Source: Macrothele yani (Eukaryota; Arthropoda; Arachnida; Araneae; Macrothelidae). Taken from it: DNA of 64,000 bases. A program made the translations under genes and the position numbers. Shown here piece by piece: positions 11,114 through 22,737 of this stretch. The notes below the pieces were generated by a model, which saw only the letters and a list, made by a program, of their open reading frames with translations, was not told the origin of the DNA and did no database searches. Each line of letters begins with the position of its first letter. The stretch's first letter is position 1. The stretch lies in NCBI GenBank assembly GCA_039090855.1, contig CM077025.1, positions 101,660,489-101,724,488 on the forward strand, read 5' to 3'.

Positions 11114-11437
11114 GTAAGATACAGTGTTTTGTATTAAATCCTTTAAGATTATGTTATTATGCCTTTAAAATTCTTAAATGTTAAGAAGGCATACTTATGA
11201 GCCTGTAGTTGAAACTTACAAGTATGTGTATAGTAGTGATAGACCATTCATAAGCAATTCATTCACAAATAATGACCTTTCACCATGAATGGTTCACTCT
11301 CCTTACTGTTAACGATCATGCGATTCACCATTACTGTGACACACACTGAAGACCCAGCGCATTTAACTTTATTCCATCCGAATGAGTTTGGAAAAAAATT
11401 CCAAGTAAGAAAAGTTATATATATTAAGATAATACAG

Positions 11438-12034
11438 TGTATTTCAAATTGTAGTATTCTTGTTGGTACTTCAATTTTCTGTTCTACACGTTATTTACAC
11501 TTCAGACGCATGCCGCATGGTCCAACTACTAGGTCCGATTTTCAATTTTGATAGCATACCTTAGATATAAAAATAAAGCGTCAATAAGGCTTACCCTGTT
11601 ACTCCTCAGCAATGAAGTTCACACATCGTGTGTGTCACCATTCTTTCAATCCAATTCTATCTGTTGGCACAACTGTGCTCAAAAGTTGATATCACGTATT
11701 CAATTCACTATATATGCCTGTTAGTAAATGAGCTTCTAAAAATGAATTGCACAGACCTAAAATTATTAATTGACAAACTTTTTTTTTTTTGAGCGCCATT
11801 GTGTCAACAGATAAAACTGGGTTGAAAGAATGGCGATGCACACAATGTGTGAACTTAATTGCTGAGGAGTAACAGGATAAGCCTTATTGACGTTTTATTT
11901 TTATATCTAAGGAATGCTATCAAAATCGAAAATCAGACCTAGAAGTTGGACCACACAGTATACGTCTGAAGTGTAAATAACGTGTAGAACAGAAAATTGA
12001 AGTGCCAACGAGAGTACTACAATTTGAAGTACAG
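11438..12034. repeat. Long inverted repeat, about 248-bp arms
   Basis: Left arm 11438-11685 and right arm 11788-12034 are inverted copies with roughly 85-90 percent identity by eye, separated by a spacer of about 102 bp. No target duplication or transposase is evident. It could be a foldback element or an inverted duplication of a non-autonomous element. The intron sequence before it (11114-11437) shows nothing recognised. Confidence 0.8.
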
Positions 12035-12099
12035 AGCCATGTATATTCTTGCTCTCATATTAAGACTGAGCAAATGTATTATACTAATACAATGTAGTT

Positions 12100-12745
12100 T
12101 GTCACAAATATTTATTTTTTGAAGTCAACCATGGTTTCACTGGGTATTGACCTAGCTTCATCAGGACGAAAGGCACATAAATTTTCAAATTGTATATGAT
12201 ATCATAAATGGTGTTTACAGTCACGTGTTTTGGTTAGATACTTCCATGCGCTTGATAGAAATGGCATGGATGCCGTGTCATTAACAAGTTGCAAAGACTT
12301 CTGATAAAGATTTTGTTAATGGGTTTAAACATATATAGAAAGCTTCCAAAATATAAAGTTTGGTGGTTTAATCTGGCTTGTTAATTAGTTTTGCTTCTTC
12401 AAAGAGAAATTTATGGTCCTTTTCGTAACAGTGTTTAGCCATCGATGGCTTCTTTAGGTCACAGTTCTGAATGTAGATCTTGTGCTCCTTCAATCAAAAA
12501 TGCAAGACTCTACTGGTCTGCCCTATATATGAAGCGCCACATTCACATGGAATTTTATAAATTCCCCACGAGTTTTTATCTTCAACATAGTCGTTTGGTC
12601 CTGAAAAGTTCATTTTGTTTATGGGTGTAAAAATCACTTTAAAATTAAAGGTTTTAAGAATTTTTGAAATTTTGAAGGCAATGCCACGGGAAAAATGAAA
12701 TAATGGGAAAATTCTCTCGCAATGGGCGAGAGAACATTTTTTACA
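12100..12745 (-). mobile_element. Penelope-like element 3' portion with GIY-YIG remnant
   Basis: Read on the minus strand, the frame gives FSGPNDYVEDKNSWGIYKIP then CECGASYIGQTSRVLHF near 12600-12480, a GIY-YIG endonuclease N-terminal motif with the CxC typical of PLEs. One stop follows, then LKEHKIYIQNCDLKKPSMAK and KHCYEKDHKFLFEEAKLINK. The reverse transcriptase is missing (5' truncation). A hammerhead-like core lies in the 3' part at 12135-12164. Confidence 0.75.
12130..12166 (-). ncRNA. Hammerhead ribozyme-like core at PLE 3' end
   Basis: On the minus strand the order is GUC, CUGAUGA (12158-12164), a 19-base stem II segment (12139-12157), then GAAA (12135-12138). Stem II can pair GCU with AGU and AGG with CC plus one mismatch. 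PLEs are known to carry hammerhead motifs near their ends, which supports the call. Stems I and III were not resolved by eye. Confidence 0.55.
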
Positions 12746-13848
12746 GTCTTTGAGATCAAGAAAAGTAATGTTGAGAATTAATAAGTGTCAATCATTATGT
12801 GACTGAGTGAGAGAGGGAGAGAGCAATCAGCTAAGAAATAATGGTGAAACTTAAGAATGGGAATGATATATGAATGCCATTCATTTGAATTGTGTGCCTG
12901 AATCATTCATTGTGAATGGTTGAAGAACTCATATGCTATTTTGGGCAGTTTGCCAAAAAGAGCTGTCCTTGTTTGAAAGTGCAGCACATGATTTCTGCAG
13001 TGAATAATTTACTCGATGAGCATAATGACAACCTGAAAATTGAATTATTTGTGGTTGACTCTTTTGTATGAATGATGAATGAAATCCCAAGGAGAAATTA
13101 CTTATTCTATCTATTACTAGTGTGTAGTAAAACTTAGGAGCATATGCATAGTAAAATGTACAAACATGGATTTGTAGTTATATTGCATCTTTGTCTAGAT
13201 GTAAAACACATCTACAAAATGTTACATATTGGAAGTTGTTTGAGTTATTTTGACAGAGATGTTGCACATATTTGCCGTCCTGGTTGCAAATACGATTTTA
13301 ATTTGACTCTATCATGTAAGAATAATACTCAGTGTTCCCACTAGGGGTGCACAAATGTTAAATATAGTTTTGCCAATATCTCTGCCTATCTTTCACAGTT
13401 CTGACACTAGGTGGTGTTAGTGTGTATTTTTGTTTGCATCTGCAGTGGTTTCTCTGGATTTTTTGAAGTTTTTGCCAACCCATTCACCAAATTCAATTTT
13501 TTTTCACCGAATGTAATCTGAAGCCGCCGATTTTTTTCACTCTCCATTGGAAATGTAAAAACCATAAAAACATAAAGTTATAATAGTACAAAAACAATAG
13601 GTTATAGTCTTCACAATTAAGCAGCAAAATATAATCCCAAATCCTAATAGAAAGAAATATAGACGTTTTCAATTTTGAAAATATTACTACCTATAAAATT
13701 TCTAAACGAAGAATTATTGACAGGATAAATTTAAAATTAATTGAAAAATTGGGTATTACATTTATGCTGTGACTTGGTTCTAAAGGAGCCAGTGCAAAAA
13801 AATACAGATGTTGAAAAATTACACTTTATTACTTACAGAACATTCATC
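12746..13848. other. Intron 2: no gene seen
   Basis: AT-rich sequence. A stretch near 13330-13500 resembles text near 17800-17850 ('ttcccacta.ggggtg'), suggesting an old repeat family. Open frames such as 13144-13344 show no domain. Confidence 0.5.
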
Positions 13849-13850
13849 TA

Positions 13851-15165
13851 CCAGTACATTCAAAAAGTTCCAGAACTTTTTGAATATTTGCCAAATGTCA
13901 GTAAATTACGTCATTCCCCGCTGAGCAAGCGAAGAGCATCATGTGACAGACCAGCCAGAACCAGTTAGATCCAGATCTAACATGTGCGGCGTATGTGCAT
14001 AGTTCATGATTATAGGCATTCAAGGCTCTCTGTTGTGAGGACAACGATGTCGAATTTTGAACAGCGTTCAAGTGTAAAATTTTGTGTTCTGCTCAGAAAA
14101 TCTTTCGCTGAGACTTTTCAAATGATTAATTCAGCGTACGGTGGGAGTGCAGTGAGTCAAACTAGATTTTATTAGTAACATCGACGATTTGAAAACGGGC
14201 GACAGAGTATTGAGGATGATGAAATGTCAGGACGACCTTCAACATCCACAACGGATGAACACCATTGTCAAAGAAATTGTGAAAAATGACCATAGAAAAA
14301 CTGTTGCAACGATTGCAGAAGTTGTCGACATCTCAGTTGGAAGTTGCCATGCCATTTTAACAGAGAAATTTGGCATGCATCATGTGTGCCAACAAATTGT
14401 TCCCAAAAACCTGACACAAGAAAAAATGGATGAGCGCATGCAAGTTTGCAGAGATAACATCGGTGCAGTGGATTCAGATCCTGATCTCTTGAATCGATTG
14501 ATCACTGGCGATGAGACTTGGTGCTTTCTGTACGACCCCCAATCCAACCGACAGTCAAAAGTGTGGAAATCACCGTCGTCACCACGACCAAAAAAGTTCA
14601 AGGATGACCGCTCCAAAGGAAAGTTCTTGTTAACAGTTTTCTTTTATTGCAAGGGGTCCGTACACAAGGAATTCCTTCAACATATTCGTACAGTCACTAA
14701 AGATGAGTACATCAATGTCCCAAAACGTCTCCGAGAATCAGTGAGACGCAAGCGACCCGATCTTTGGAAGACCAACTCGTGGGTGCTCCATCACGATACT
14801 GCGCCGACTCACAGATCCCTCCTGGTGTCCGATTACCTATCCAAACATCACATTCCCATTCTTCCACAACCAGCTTATTCCCCTGATCTCGCCCCGTGTG
14901 ACTTTTTCCTTTTTCCCCGGATGAAGAATTTGTTTAAAGGGCGACGCGTCTTAAGTTCCGAAGAAGTGCAACGAGCTGTGACGGAGGCGCTGGAGGATGT
15001 GGCAAAAGAAGGCTTGCAGTCTGCATTAAAATCTTTGTATGAGTGCTGGCAAAAATGCATAGTTGCACAGGGTAATTACTTCGAAGGAAACACCGCATAA
15101 ACAGGTATTATCTGTACTCATTCTTTTTTAATATAAAAAGTTTCGGAACTTTTTGAACATACTGG
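13851..15165 (+). mobile_element. mariner transposon, 1.3 kb, nearly full length
   Basis: The terminal inverted repeats are clear: left CCAGTACATTCAAAAAGTTC, right (inward) CCAGTATGTTCAAAAAGTTC. They are flanked by TA at 13849-13850 and 15166-15167. The length of 1315 bp is normal for mariner. The single transposase region fills the interior. Confidence 0.95.
14050..15100 (+). pseudogene. mariner transposase, catalytic domain intact in one frame
   Basis: Likely start is ATG at 14050 (MSNFEQRSSVKFCVLLRK). The frame then meets two adjacent stops after QTRFY near 14172, continues RRFENGRQSIEDDEMSGRPS, and shifts near 14262. From there a long frame runs to 15100 with TIAEVVDISVGSCHAI (second helix-turn-helix), LITGDETWCFLYDP, VLHHDTAPTHRSLL and PAYSPDLAPCDFFLFPRM. 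This is the DD34D arrangement of mariner. NAPTH is changed to TAPTH next to the second Asp. It cuts and pastes DNA at TA in intact relatives; here two stops plus one frameshift in the N-terminal DNA-binding part block function. Confidence 0.9.
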
Positions 15166-15167
15166 TA

Positions 15168-15535
15168 TAAGTAATAAAGAACATTGAATAACTATTTTTG
15201 TGTAAGTCATGCAATATTGGTTGATGATTTGCATCAAAAGATGAATCCACAAATATGATCACATTTAAAAGATTGTATATTAATTTTTAAAATATCCTTG
15301 GCATTGCTGAAGCAAAATTTGACATAATGTTTGCTCAGCCGTCGTTAAAAAGATAAGATGCCAATATTTTCGCCAAAATGATTTATTTATTTTTTGCAAA
15401 TTGCGAAGAATATGATCAGCAGCATGATCCCTGCATCTGTATCTCCACTTATGAGAATACTACTGAAAATTTTATTTTTTTGATGCCATTTGATACAGTG
15501 AATATTCGGAGTATTCTTTCAGCATCCATTTTTTA
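15168..15535. other. Intron 2: no gene seen
   Basis: AT-rich intronic sequence with no recognisable open frame, repeat or signal. Confidence 0.6.
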
Positions 15536-15559
15536 CACTTTCCAACCGTAGGTTGAAGA

Positions 15560-15895
15560 AGCGTATATGCTCCAGCTTTTTTCGTCTGTCCGTTTGTCTG
15601 CACGATAACTTACGTAAAAATGGTTCGATGCCGATGAAATTTTAGCATGTAGTAGGGGACCACCTGGGGATGAACCCTATTGAAAATGGGCAAAATGAGG
15701 TCAAAGGTCAGGACATAAGAGCAGGATCCATTCCATTACCCTTATGCATCATAACTTGTATAAATATGGTTTGATTTCAATGAAATTTTAGTATGTGGTA
15801 GGGGACCACCTGGGGACGAACCTATTGAAAATGGGTGAAGTGGGGTCAAAGGTCAGGACATAGGAGTGGGATGCATTCCGTCACATCTTATTAAA
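15560..15895 (+). repeat. Satellite-like units, left array (about 145 bp each)
   Basis: About two units share 'gatgaaattttag.atgt.gtaggggaccacctgggga', then 'attgaaaatggg' and 'gtcaaaggtcagga', beginning near 15600 and 15750. The preceding 'gtctgtccgtttgtctgcac' is a phrase common at repeat edges in arthropods. The same units recur at 17215-17620 in the same orientation. Confidence 0.75.
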
Positions 15896-15899
15896 GGAG

Positions 15900-17200
15900 C
15901 AATTCTTGTATATATGTAAATTTTATTTTGAAAACGGCTCTAAGGATTTTGATGAAAGTGGTTAACCTACCGTTTTCTGGTACTGGAAATCGATTTAGCT
16001 TGATCTCAACTTTGGAAAAATTTGTTTAGTGGGCTATTTAACCACCCTGAGTTACCACATTTTTAGCGACATGGCGTCGTCCAATTAATGTTTCCCATTC
16101 TTAGAAATCTTATGACGTGACACTCTCGCGATCGACTCGCGATTGAGATGTCGGCGCGCGATCACACCAATCTGGCTCATTAAGTCACGTATTGTTTGTG
16201 GATCCTATTAAAGTTTTATGACGTCACACTCTCGCAACCATCTGCCTCATTACGTGCTGCGAATCTTGAAAGAGCTGCCTGATCTACGGACCCACAAAAA
16301 TTCCCTCTTTATTTTTGCTTCGCTCAGTCGAGGAAATTTGCCATGCTAGTACTTGAACGCTGGTTTAGCTCGTGCGCTGTGTGCATATTACGCATTACTT
16401 CTAGTTTCTTCTAAAACAAAAAGTGAGTTGTGCCAGTTGCTTGGAGTTGATGCGTAGTACAGTATAAGCCGTGGAACGCTGATTTTGCGTGTTTTTTTCC
16501 TTCAAAATTTAAACTTAATACAGCGGGGTTTTTTTGGGGGTTTTTTTTGTTACATTTTTGAATAGTCACTTGATGGTGAGCGTATCCGCTGTGCTAAAAT
16601 ATGATTAGTTTATTTTTATTAATTACTGTTAACAGAGTGTCACGTGGATGGTAAAACAATGTAAAAAATATGGCTGGTCAACCCCCTACGAAACGTGCAC
16701 ATTTCAACTTTAATAAGAAGAATATGGCACTGTTGGAACAAGAACATGCGGAAGAAGTAAATATGGAACAGCTTGGACATTCAAAAGTCGATGGTTTCGA
16801 TCACATTCCAGTCTCGAAACACATGACCTTCCATTGGAAGAAGATCAGCCTACAAAAAGACCATTCTGAGCAGCAAAGGCGAGGAGCATGGAAATAATGT
16901 CCAACGTTATTATAACCCTCAATGAATCTATATCGGAAGAAAACCTCGATAAAATGCGGTGAATAAATAGACCATGATGAAGAATCAATGTTACCATCGA
17001 ACCCTGTTTGGTGTTTCATGTTCGGAAATAATAAAAACATTTTTTTTAAAATTTCTTACTCTAACACAAATAAAAAATTACCATTCATCTTTGTTTTGTT
17101 GTTTATTCTAAATTAATTTGTCTCTAATTCGTCTATCATTATTAATCTTGATGGTTTAGACTTAGCATTAAAATACTTGGAAATAACATATCAAAATATA
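15900..17200. other. Segment between two like-oriented repeat arrays
   Basis: Contains 'gagcaattcttgtatata' at about 15898 and a GC-richer patch with 'ctcgcgatcgactcgcgatt' near 16125. A 75-codon frame at 16670-16897 (MAGQPPTKRAHFNFNKK..., lysine-rich, acidic stretch EQEHAEEVNMEQ) has no domain I recognise. The arrangement looks like the interior of an unclassified transposon flanked by repeat arrays, but no ends are defined. Confidence 0.35.
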
Positions 17201-17214
17201 AAATTTTTGGGCCC

Positions 17215-17620
17215 TCCATCCCCCCTTTATTGGAGCGATGCTTGGTGTTCCTGATATTTGCCCTTATGCGTCATAACTTGCGTAAAAATGGTTTAATTTT
17301 GATGAAATTTTAGTGTGTGGTAGGGGACCACCTGGGGACGAATCCTATTGAAAATGGGCAAAATGGGGTCAAAGGTCAAATAGGAGCGAGATCCATTCCA
17401 TCGCCCTTGTGTCATAACTTGCGTTAAAAATGGTTCAATTTCGATGAAATTTTAGTATGTGGTAGGGGACCATCTGGGGACGAACCATATTGAAAATGGG
17501 GTAAATGGAGTCAAAGGTCAGGATCCATTCCATTGCCCTTATGCATTATAACTTACGTAAAAATGCTTCGATTGAGACAAAACTTTTCATGTTGTTCCGG
17601 AAGTATACTTTACCAGTTCT
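17215..17620 (+). repeat. Satellite-like units, right array (about 135 bp each)
   Basis: Units beginning near 17270, 17405 and 17535 share 'cataacttgcgt.aaaatggtt', 'gatgaaattttagt.tgtggt' and 'gggaccacctggggacgaa'. The first two are close copies; the third decays after the first 40 bases. Same orientation as the array at 15560-15895. Confidence 0.75.
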
Positions 17621-18039
17621 GTTGAATATCATCGAAATGAGGTCTAAGGTCGGATCAGAGGAGCGAGATTTATTCTGCAGCCATGATCCTCATAACTTGA
17701 GTAATAACTTGAGCAATGATTTCTGGTATGTAGGAAAGCGTATCATTATCAATGTATTGCGTGGTTTTACTAACTTGTTAAATAAAGCACAGTTTTCCCA
17801 CTATGGGGTGTAAATTTAAAAACTGTTTTCTCACTATCTCTGCTCCTAGAAGACATATTTGAAAAAAAAATCCTTAGCATAGCTGTTGCTTATTATAACA
17901 ATAATTTTTGGAAATTTTCTACTTTTTCTATTATTCAAAATTCTTCCACCAGGGGTTGTCAATATATATTTCTATGTGAAGGACTTCATTCGATTATAAA
18001 AATCCCTTAGAAAAATCCTTTATTAGTAGAATACTCTTC

Positions 18040-18480
18040 ATAATGGAAAGTATTTTGCACCCCTTTTCTTCTTTAGGCAATCATAACTGTCAGCCGTTCC
18101 GAATTTTCCGGATTCGTTCCAAATTTTTAAGTCTGTTCCAAAAATCTGAATTTCTTCCACACAATCTGAATTTTGAAAATATTCCTGTTTTACTCCCATT
18201 TTGCCCCTTCCTCCCTCTGCACCTGTAAATCAAAACATGAACCTGCAAAATCTTGTTGTTACATTCATTCTCTTTTCCTCTTTATTGATACATTATAAGC
18301 CCCTAGAAAACACACCTTCCTCTGTATGCATACCCCTATCACGTATCGTTAATTTCCAGTTGGGGCAGATCTTGACCGAAGGCCTCTCCCATGACCACGG
18401 AGGCTTTTTCCTCCGTGGCCATGACTCGGCCGTATGCAGATTAAACTGGAATGAGCGAGTTTCACCTGCATAGTAATCGT
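18040..18480. repeat. Possible hAT terminus plus a 14-bp-stem hairpin
   Basis: At 18085-18125 the text 'ctgtcagccgttccgaattt' resembles the left end of the hAT relic at 61931. At 18390-18425 an inverted repeat pairs CATGACCACGGAGG with CCTCCGTGGCCATG around a 6-base loop (one mismatch). This may mark the left part of the hAT relic that follows. Confidence 0.4.
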
Positions 18481-18699
18481 AACCATGCAGAACCATTTGT
18501 TTTCTGTGATCTCCAACCAGTAGCAGTATTTTTGGTTCGGTAGCTTATCACGCGTTTGGCTTGCGTTCTCTGACAGTTTGAAATTTGGATATTTTTTCGA
18601 TCTTTGTTGTGCTTAAGTTGTTTTTTTATTAAGTTTTTGTTGTTTTTTTTATTAAGGTAGTGTACTTAGTGTTATTTTTAATATTTAAAATTTATTTGC

Positions 18700-21141
18700 A
18701 CTTGTAATGGTGAAAAATTGCAGGACTCAAAGATATCTTGATCGATATTCAACAGAATTCGATTTTATATGAAAATCGCACAAAGGTGAATTATTGGCCT
18801 TTTGCATCATATGCAGTAACGATATAAACATTGCCCATGGGGGCAAAACGGATATTGTTTTCCATGCTAAAGGTGCAAAACATATTTCACGAGTCAATGT
18901 TGTAAACCAAGCTTCGAAATTGAACTTTATGCCTGCTTCAAGCAACTATGTACTAACAATTCGTGTGGAAGTGCTGTTCAATAGTTTCTTGCTGGAACAT
19001 AATGTTCCTATTGTTGCTTCCAAGCTGTTTTCAGCAATGTTTCCAAACTTTTCAGAAGTGAAAAAATATTTCTGTGGGAGAACCAAAACATCTCGCATAA
19101 TTAAGGAATTAGCTTCAGAAAGCACCAGAAGCATGATCAGTGCTTTAAAAACTGGCCCCTTTACAATTGCTACTGATAGTAGCAATGATGTGGATACTCA
19201 GTTATGTCCCATCGTTGTAACTTTTAACTTTTTTGATAAAGTAACTGAACAAGTGTGCTGCAAACTTTTATCTTTACCGTGTTTGGAAGGTGATAGCACA
19301 GGGGAGAATTTTGCCAAGTTGGTGAAAGATGAACTTGATCATTTTGCCATTCCATGGCAGAATTGCTTAGCAATATCTTATAATGCTAATGTGATAATAG
19401 AGGGAAAGAAAGGTGTTGATGCATTTTTGAAAGAAAAACAACCAGATTTGGTGGTTTGGGGATGCCACCTGTTAAACTTAGCTGCTGAAAAGGAATCAGC
19501 AGTTATGCCAATTTCTTTCGATGAGCTCTTGGTAGATATATTCTATTACCTGAAGAAAAGTTCAAAGCGTAAATAATGCTTAAAGGATTTTCAAAATTTG
19601 TGCAATGCTGAGTCCCAAAAAATTCTCAAGCATTGTCTGAAACGCTGGCTTTCATTGGGTAAGTGTCTTGGACGTCTCCTTGACCAATGGGAGGGAGTTT
19701 TATTTTATTTTAAAGAGGAATCCTCGAAAAGTCTGAGTGTGAAGCAGGTATTTTCGCCACGTATAACTGCATTCAAAATTCCCAAAGTAACTAAGGAGCA
19801 GCCTCTTAAAGGTGGTACATTCAAGCAAAAAGCCAAATCACAAAATTAAAAATCTAAAAAAAATAAACATAGCCATCCAAAAGTAGCTGAGAAGGAGTCT
19901 ATGCAGAGTATGAAAAAAGGAAATGCTTCTGAAAGTGTATGCAGCGAAAATACTTCTGCTGGTATAGAAGCTAAGTTGAAGAACAACCAAAAAAAAAAAT
20001 TGGAAAAAAGTGTCCTCAGCAGGAAAGAGAGAATATTTGTATATTTAAATTCAGACCTAGATTGTGCCCTTGCATGTTTTCTAAAAAAATGTTGTTAGTG
20101 TTTTTGATAAATTTAACATTCATCTGCAATCCGAGGCCCCAAGAATTCATAAATTAAAGTCAGACATCCAAGTGTTTTTAGAGGTTTGTAAAGCTTTTGA
20201 AGTTGTGAAAGCTACAGCATCTGTTTTTGATTTGTTCTCTAATGATTCAATAAATCATAAATATGATCAAGGCATACCTGTGGGATCTGAGACATTAGAG
20301 TTCCTGAAGAAGTTGAGCTCTGAAGAAACTAAGCAGTTTTTTGAGTATGTCGAAAGCTACTTTTGTAAGTCATGTGACTACATTATCAGCAACTTTCCAA
20401 TAAACTCTGATTTACAAAATATTCAATTCATGAGGCAACCTTAAGGGTTGTCGTATGCTATAAATGTGCTTTTGGTTAAAAATACATAATATCTAAAGTA
20501 TTGTTTACCTGTATTGTCAAAGTATTTTGTACGTTGTTGCTCTGTGAGGCACGTGCAAAATACTTTGACAATATCAGGTAAACAATACTTTAGATATCAT
20601 GTATTTATAAAGTCTGATGTTTTACAGCATGCAGAAGTCGCAGATGTGTCTCAGAGGAACACAGTTAAATTTTCGTCCATTAAATTCTTCATTGACAAAT
20701 TTCCCTCTTTACTCCAAAAAGACTACAAAATCAATGTTCAATGCAATTGATAGTGTAGAGGCTGAGTTTCTGCATTATCAAATGGCAACTCTGCCAGAGG
20801 AAATAATTGATACAGATATATCTGATGTTCAGTGGAGAATGTTAGCAAAGCAAAAGGATCCTCTATGTAAACTCTTACATGGTAAATTGAGCAGTGTCAT
20901 GTTGGGGATACTAACACTCCCTCATAGTAATGCTTCATGTGAACGGATTTTTAGTCTTGTAAAAAAAAAAAAAAAAAACACTGACTTTAGAAGTTCCATG
21001 AGCATTTCTACTTTACAGTCTATTATAATTTCCAAATCTCAGATAAATGGTGCTTGCTGCTATGAGCAAATATATGATGCCACTTTCTTGAAAAAGGCCA
21101 AATCTGCTACCTATGTAGGATTAAACCTAAAAGATTCTTAA
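18700..21141 (+). pseudogene. hAT-family transposase relic with BED-like finger
   Basis: Pieces on + in order: a zinc-finger-like AFCIICSNDINIAHGGKTDI with downstream H..H at 18800-18890; a RNase-H-like core including TIATDSSNDVDTQLCPIVVT at about 19165 and WGCHLLNLAAEKES at about 19460; linker pieces at 19598-20444; and the hATC dimerisation end LTLPHSNASCERIFSLVKK at 20915-20970 followed by TDFRSSMS. Several frameshifts and stops separate these. An inverted duplication interrupts it at 20479-20605, and an 18-base A run at about 20959-20977 extends the Lys run after FSLVK. Only the 18794-19576 block is a long intact frame. Confidence 0.85.
20479..20605. repeat. Near-perfect hairpin, 55-bp arms, inside hAT relic
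   Basis: Left arm 20479-20533 and right arm 20550-20605 are inverted copies differing at about three positions, with a loop of about 16 bases. It lies within the transposase coding region and must be secondary to the original insertion. Confidence 0.9.
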
Positions 21142-22137
21142 TTTGTTTTAGTTTCAATGTGTAATAGTGCATTTAAATTGTGTCATTAATTTTTTTCTCA
21201 AATTTACAAATAGTTTCAGTTTATTTTGAGTTGAATTAATGTATGTATTTATAGATAGCAAATATAATGGTATAAAAATTATGCATTGCATATATCTTCC
21301 AAAGTTTGTCTAATTAAGTGTAGATTTCTTTTAACTAATGTTTTTTGTGTGCCATGAGCAACAATGTTGCGTGTTATTTTCTTCACGCATAGTGTTTCTA
21401 ATTTTTTATTCCCAGGGTTAGTAGCTATGGGTAATACACAGCTTTTGTGCTAAGGCATATAAAGGTATATCACTTTATACTCTATGTCTCTTCTGATTGT
21501 TCGATTTGAATATCCCTTTTGCCTCTGATATCTTTTGCAATAAGAATTTTTTTTTTTTGTGCACTACTTGTTAATTTTTGTAACACACTTTTCAGCTGCT
21601 AATGGGAAAAAGTAGCTATTTTTGTTTGTGGATGTTTTATCAACTGAAGAAACAGTTGTTTTTTTTTTGTTGTTTTTTTTTAAGCGTTCCATTTTTGATG
21701 AATAACCTAACTCACATTACATATTTCAAATTGTACAAAGTTTCTCCCTAGGTGGTGTAAGCATGTTCTCTTTTTTACTTAATTTTTGGTTTCCTAAAAA
21801 AACTGCTTAGAAGTATTTTTCTTGTGGCGGAAAAGGGTCAAAAGACATGCTCATTACAACTGAAAATTCAGTGTCATTTTTATTGTTATTTGCTTTTTAC
21901 CGGTTTCAAGCATAATATTTCTGTTTTATACATTTCTGTTTATATGTAGCGTGAGAGGGTTTTTTTTTTTTTTTTCATTTTATGGAAATTCCTTTGCACT
22001 ACTGATTTCTGTTATTGCCTTATTTGCCGTTTTAAATAATTTGGTTTCAGTAATTCATATGGCAAGGATTTTTCATTTGTTATGCATGTTTTGCTTTTGC
22101 ATCTGTCATTGAATAAAATATGTCATCTTCATTTCAG
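21142..22137. other. End of intron 2: no gene seen
   Basis: T-rich intronic sequence with several homopolymer T tracts (near 21550, 21660 and 21960). Probably includes the 3' end of the hAT relic, but I could not place its terminus. It ends with the acceptor ATTTCAG at 22131-22137. Confidence 0.5.
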
Positions 22138-22287
22138 CTATATGTGACATTGGTTCAGCGTCATTCAAGTATGACATGCGTCGGTTAACAGAGATTTTAG
22201 CTTTTCCGAAAGCCTGGTACCGTCGAAGCATAGCAAGGAGAATGTTTTTAGGTGATCAAAGTACTGGGGCATTATATAGCGATCAAG
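22138..22287 (+). CDS. BLTP1: BLTP1/tweek internal exon 3 of window
   Basis: Phase 1 at both ends. It reads AICDIGSASFKYDMRRLTEI then LAFPKAWYRRSIARRMFLGD and QSTGALYSDQ. The block DIGSASFKYDMRRL.EILAFP.AWYRR is among the most conserved text of this family, so this exon is the strongest evidence for the gene. Acceptor ATTTCAG, donor GTAAAA at 22288. 150 bases. Confidence 0.95.
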
Positions 22288-22735
22288 GTAAAATTATCAT
22301 CCCAATTGTTTTTCTATGTATGTTTACCATGATTGTTCTGTAAGCACAGCTTATATTTACCATCTCTCAATTATTTTTGTTTGTTAGGCTTTACAGTGTT
22401 CAGATTTTTGTTGAAATACAAGAGATTATGTTTGATATGTTTGTGATTAATGTGTTGTAAAGCCCACACTGCTACCAAGATATTATATGTGGTGTGATAT
22501 GTTTGCATTAATTAAAATTTTGTTGATTATCTTTCTTTAGTGGATGGAGGCTTTTATCTATGAATTTCAGAAAATATCTTGTTAATATGCATTAAATTTT
22601 GGTTATGTGACTACTTTCTTTAGTCTACCCAGGATTGCAATGACTTCAGTGATAACTCCCATATGCACACAGACACTTTTTAACCTGCTTCATTACATTA
22701 TCACCTGGCAGAGTTACTAACTGATCCATAAAATC
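22288..22735. other. Intron 3, first part: no gene seen
   Basis: AT-rich intronic sequence with no recognisable feature before the mariner at 22738. Confidence 0.6.
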
Positions 22736-22737
22736 TA

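Noticed and set aside
16670..16897. 75-codon Lys/Glu-rich frame as a gene
   Set aside because: Lies between repeat arrays and has no homologous motif that I can name.
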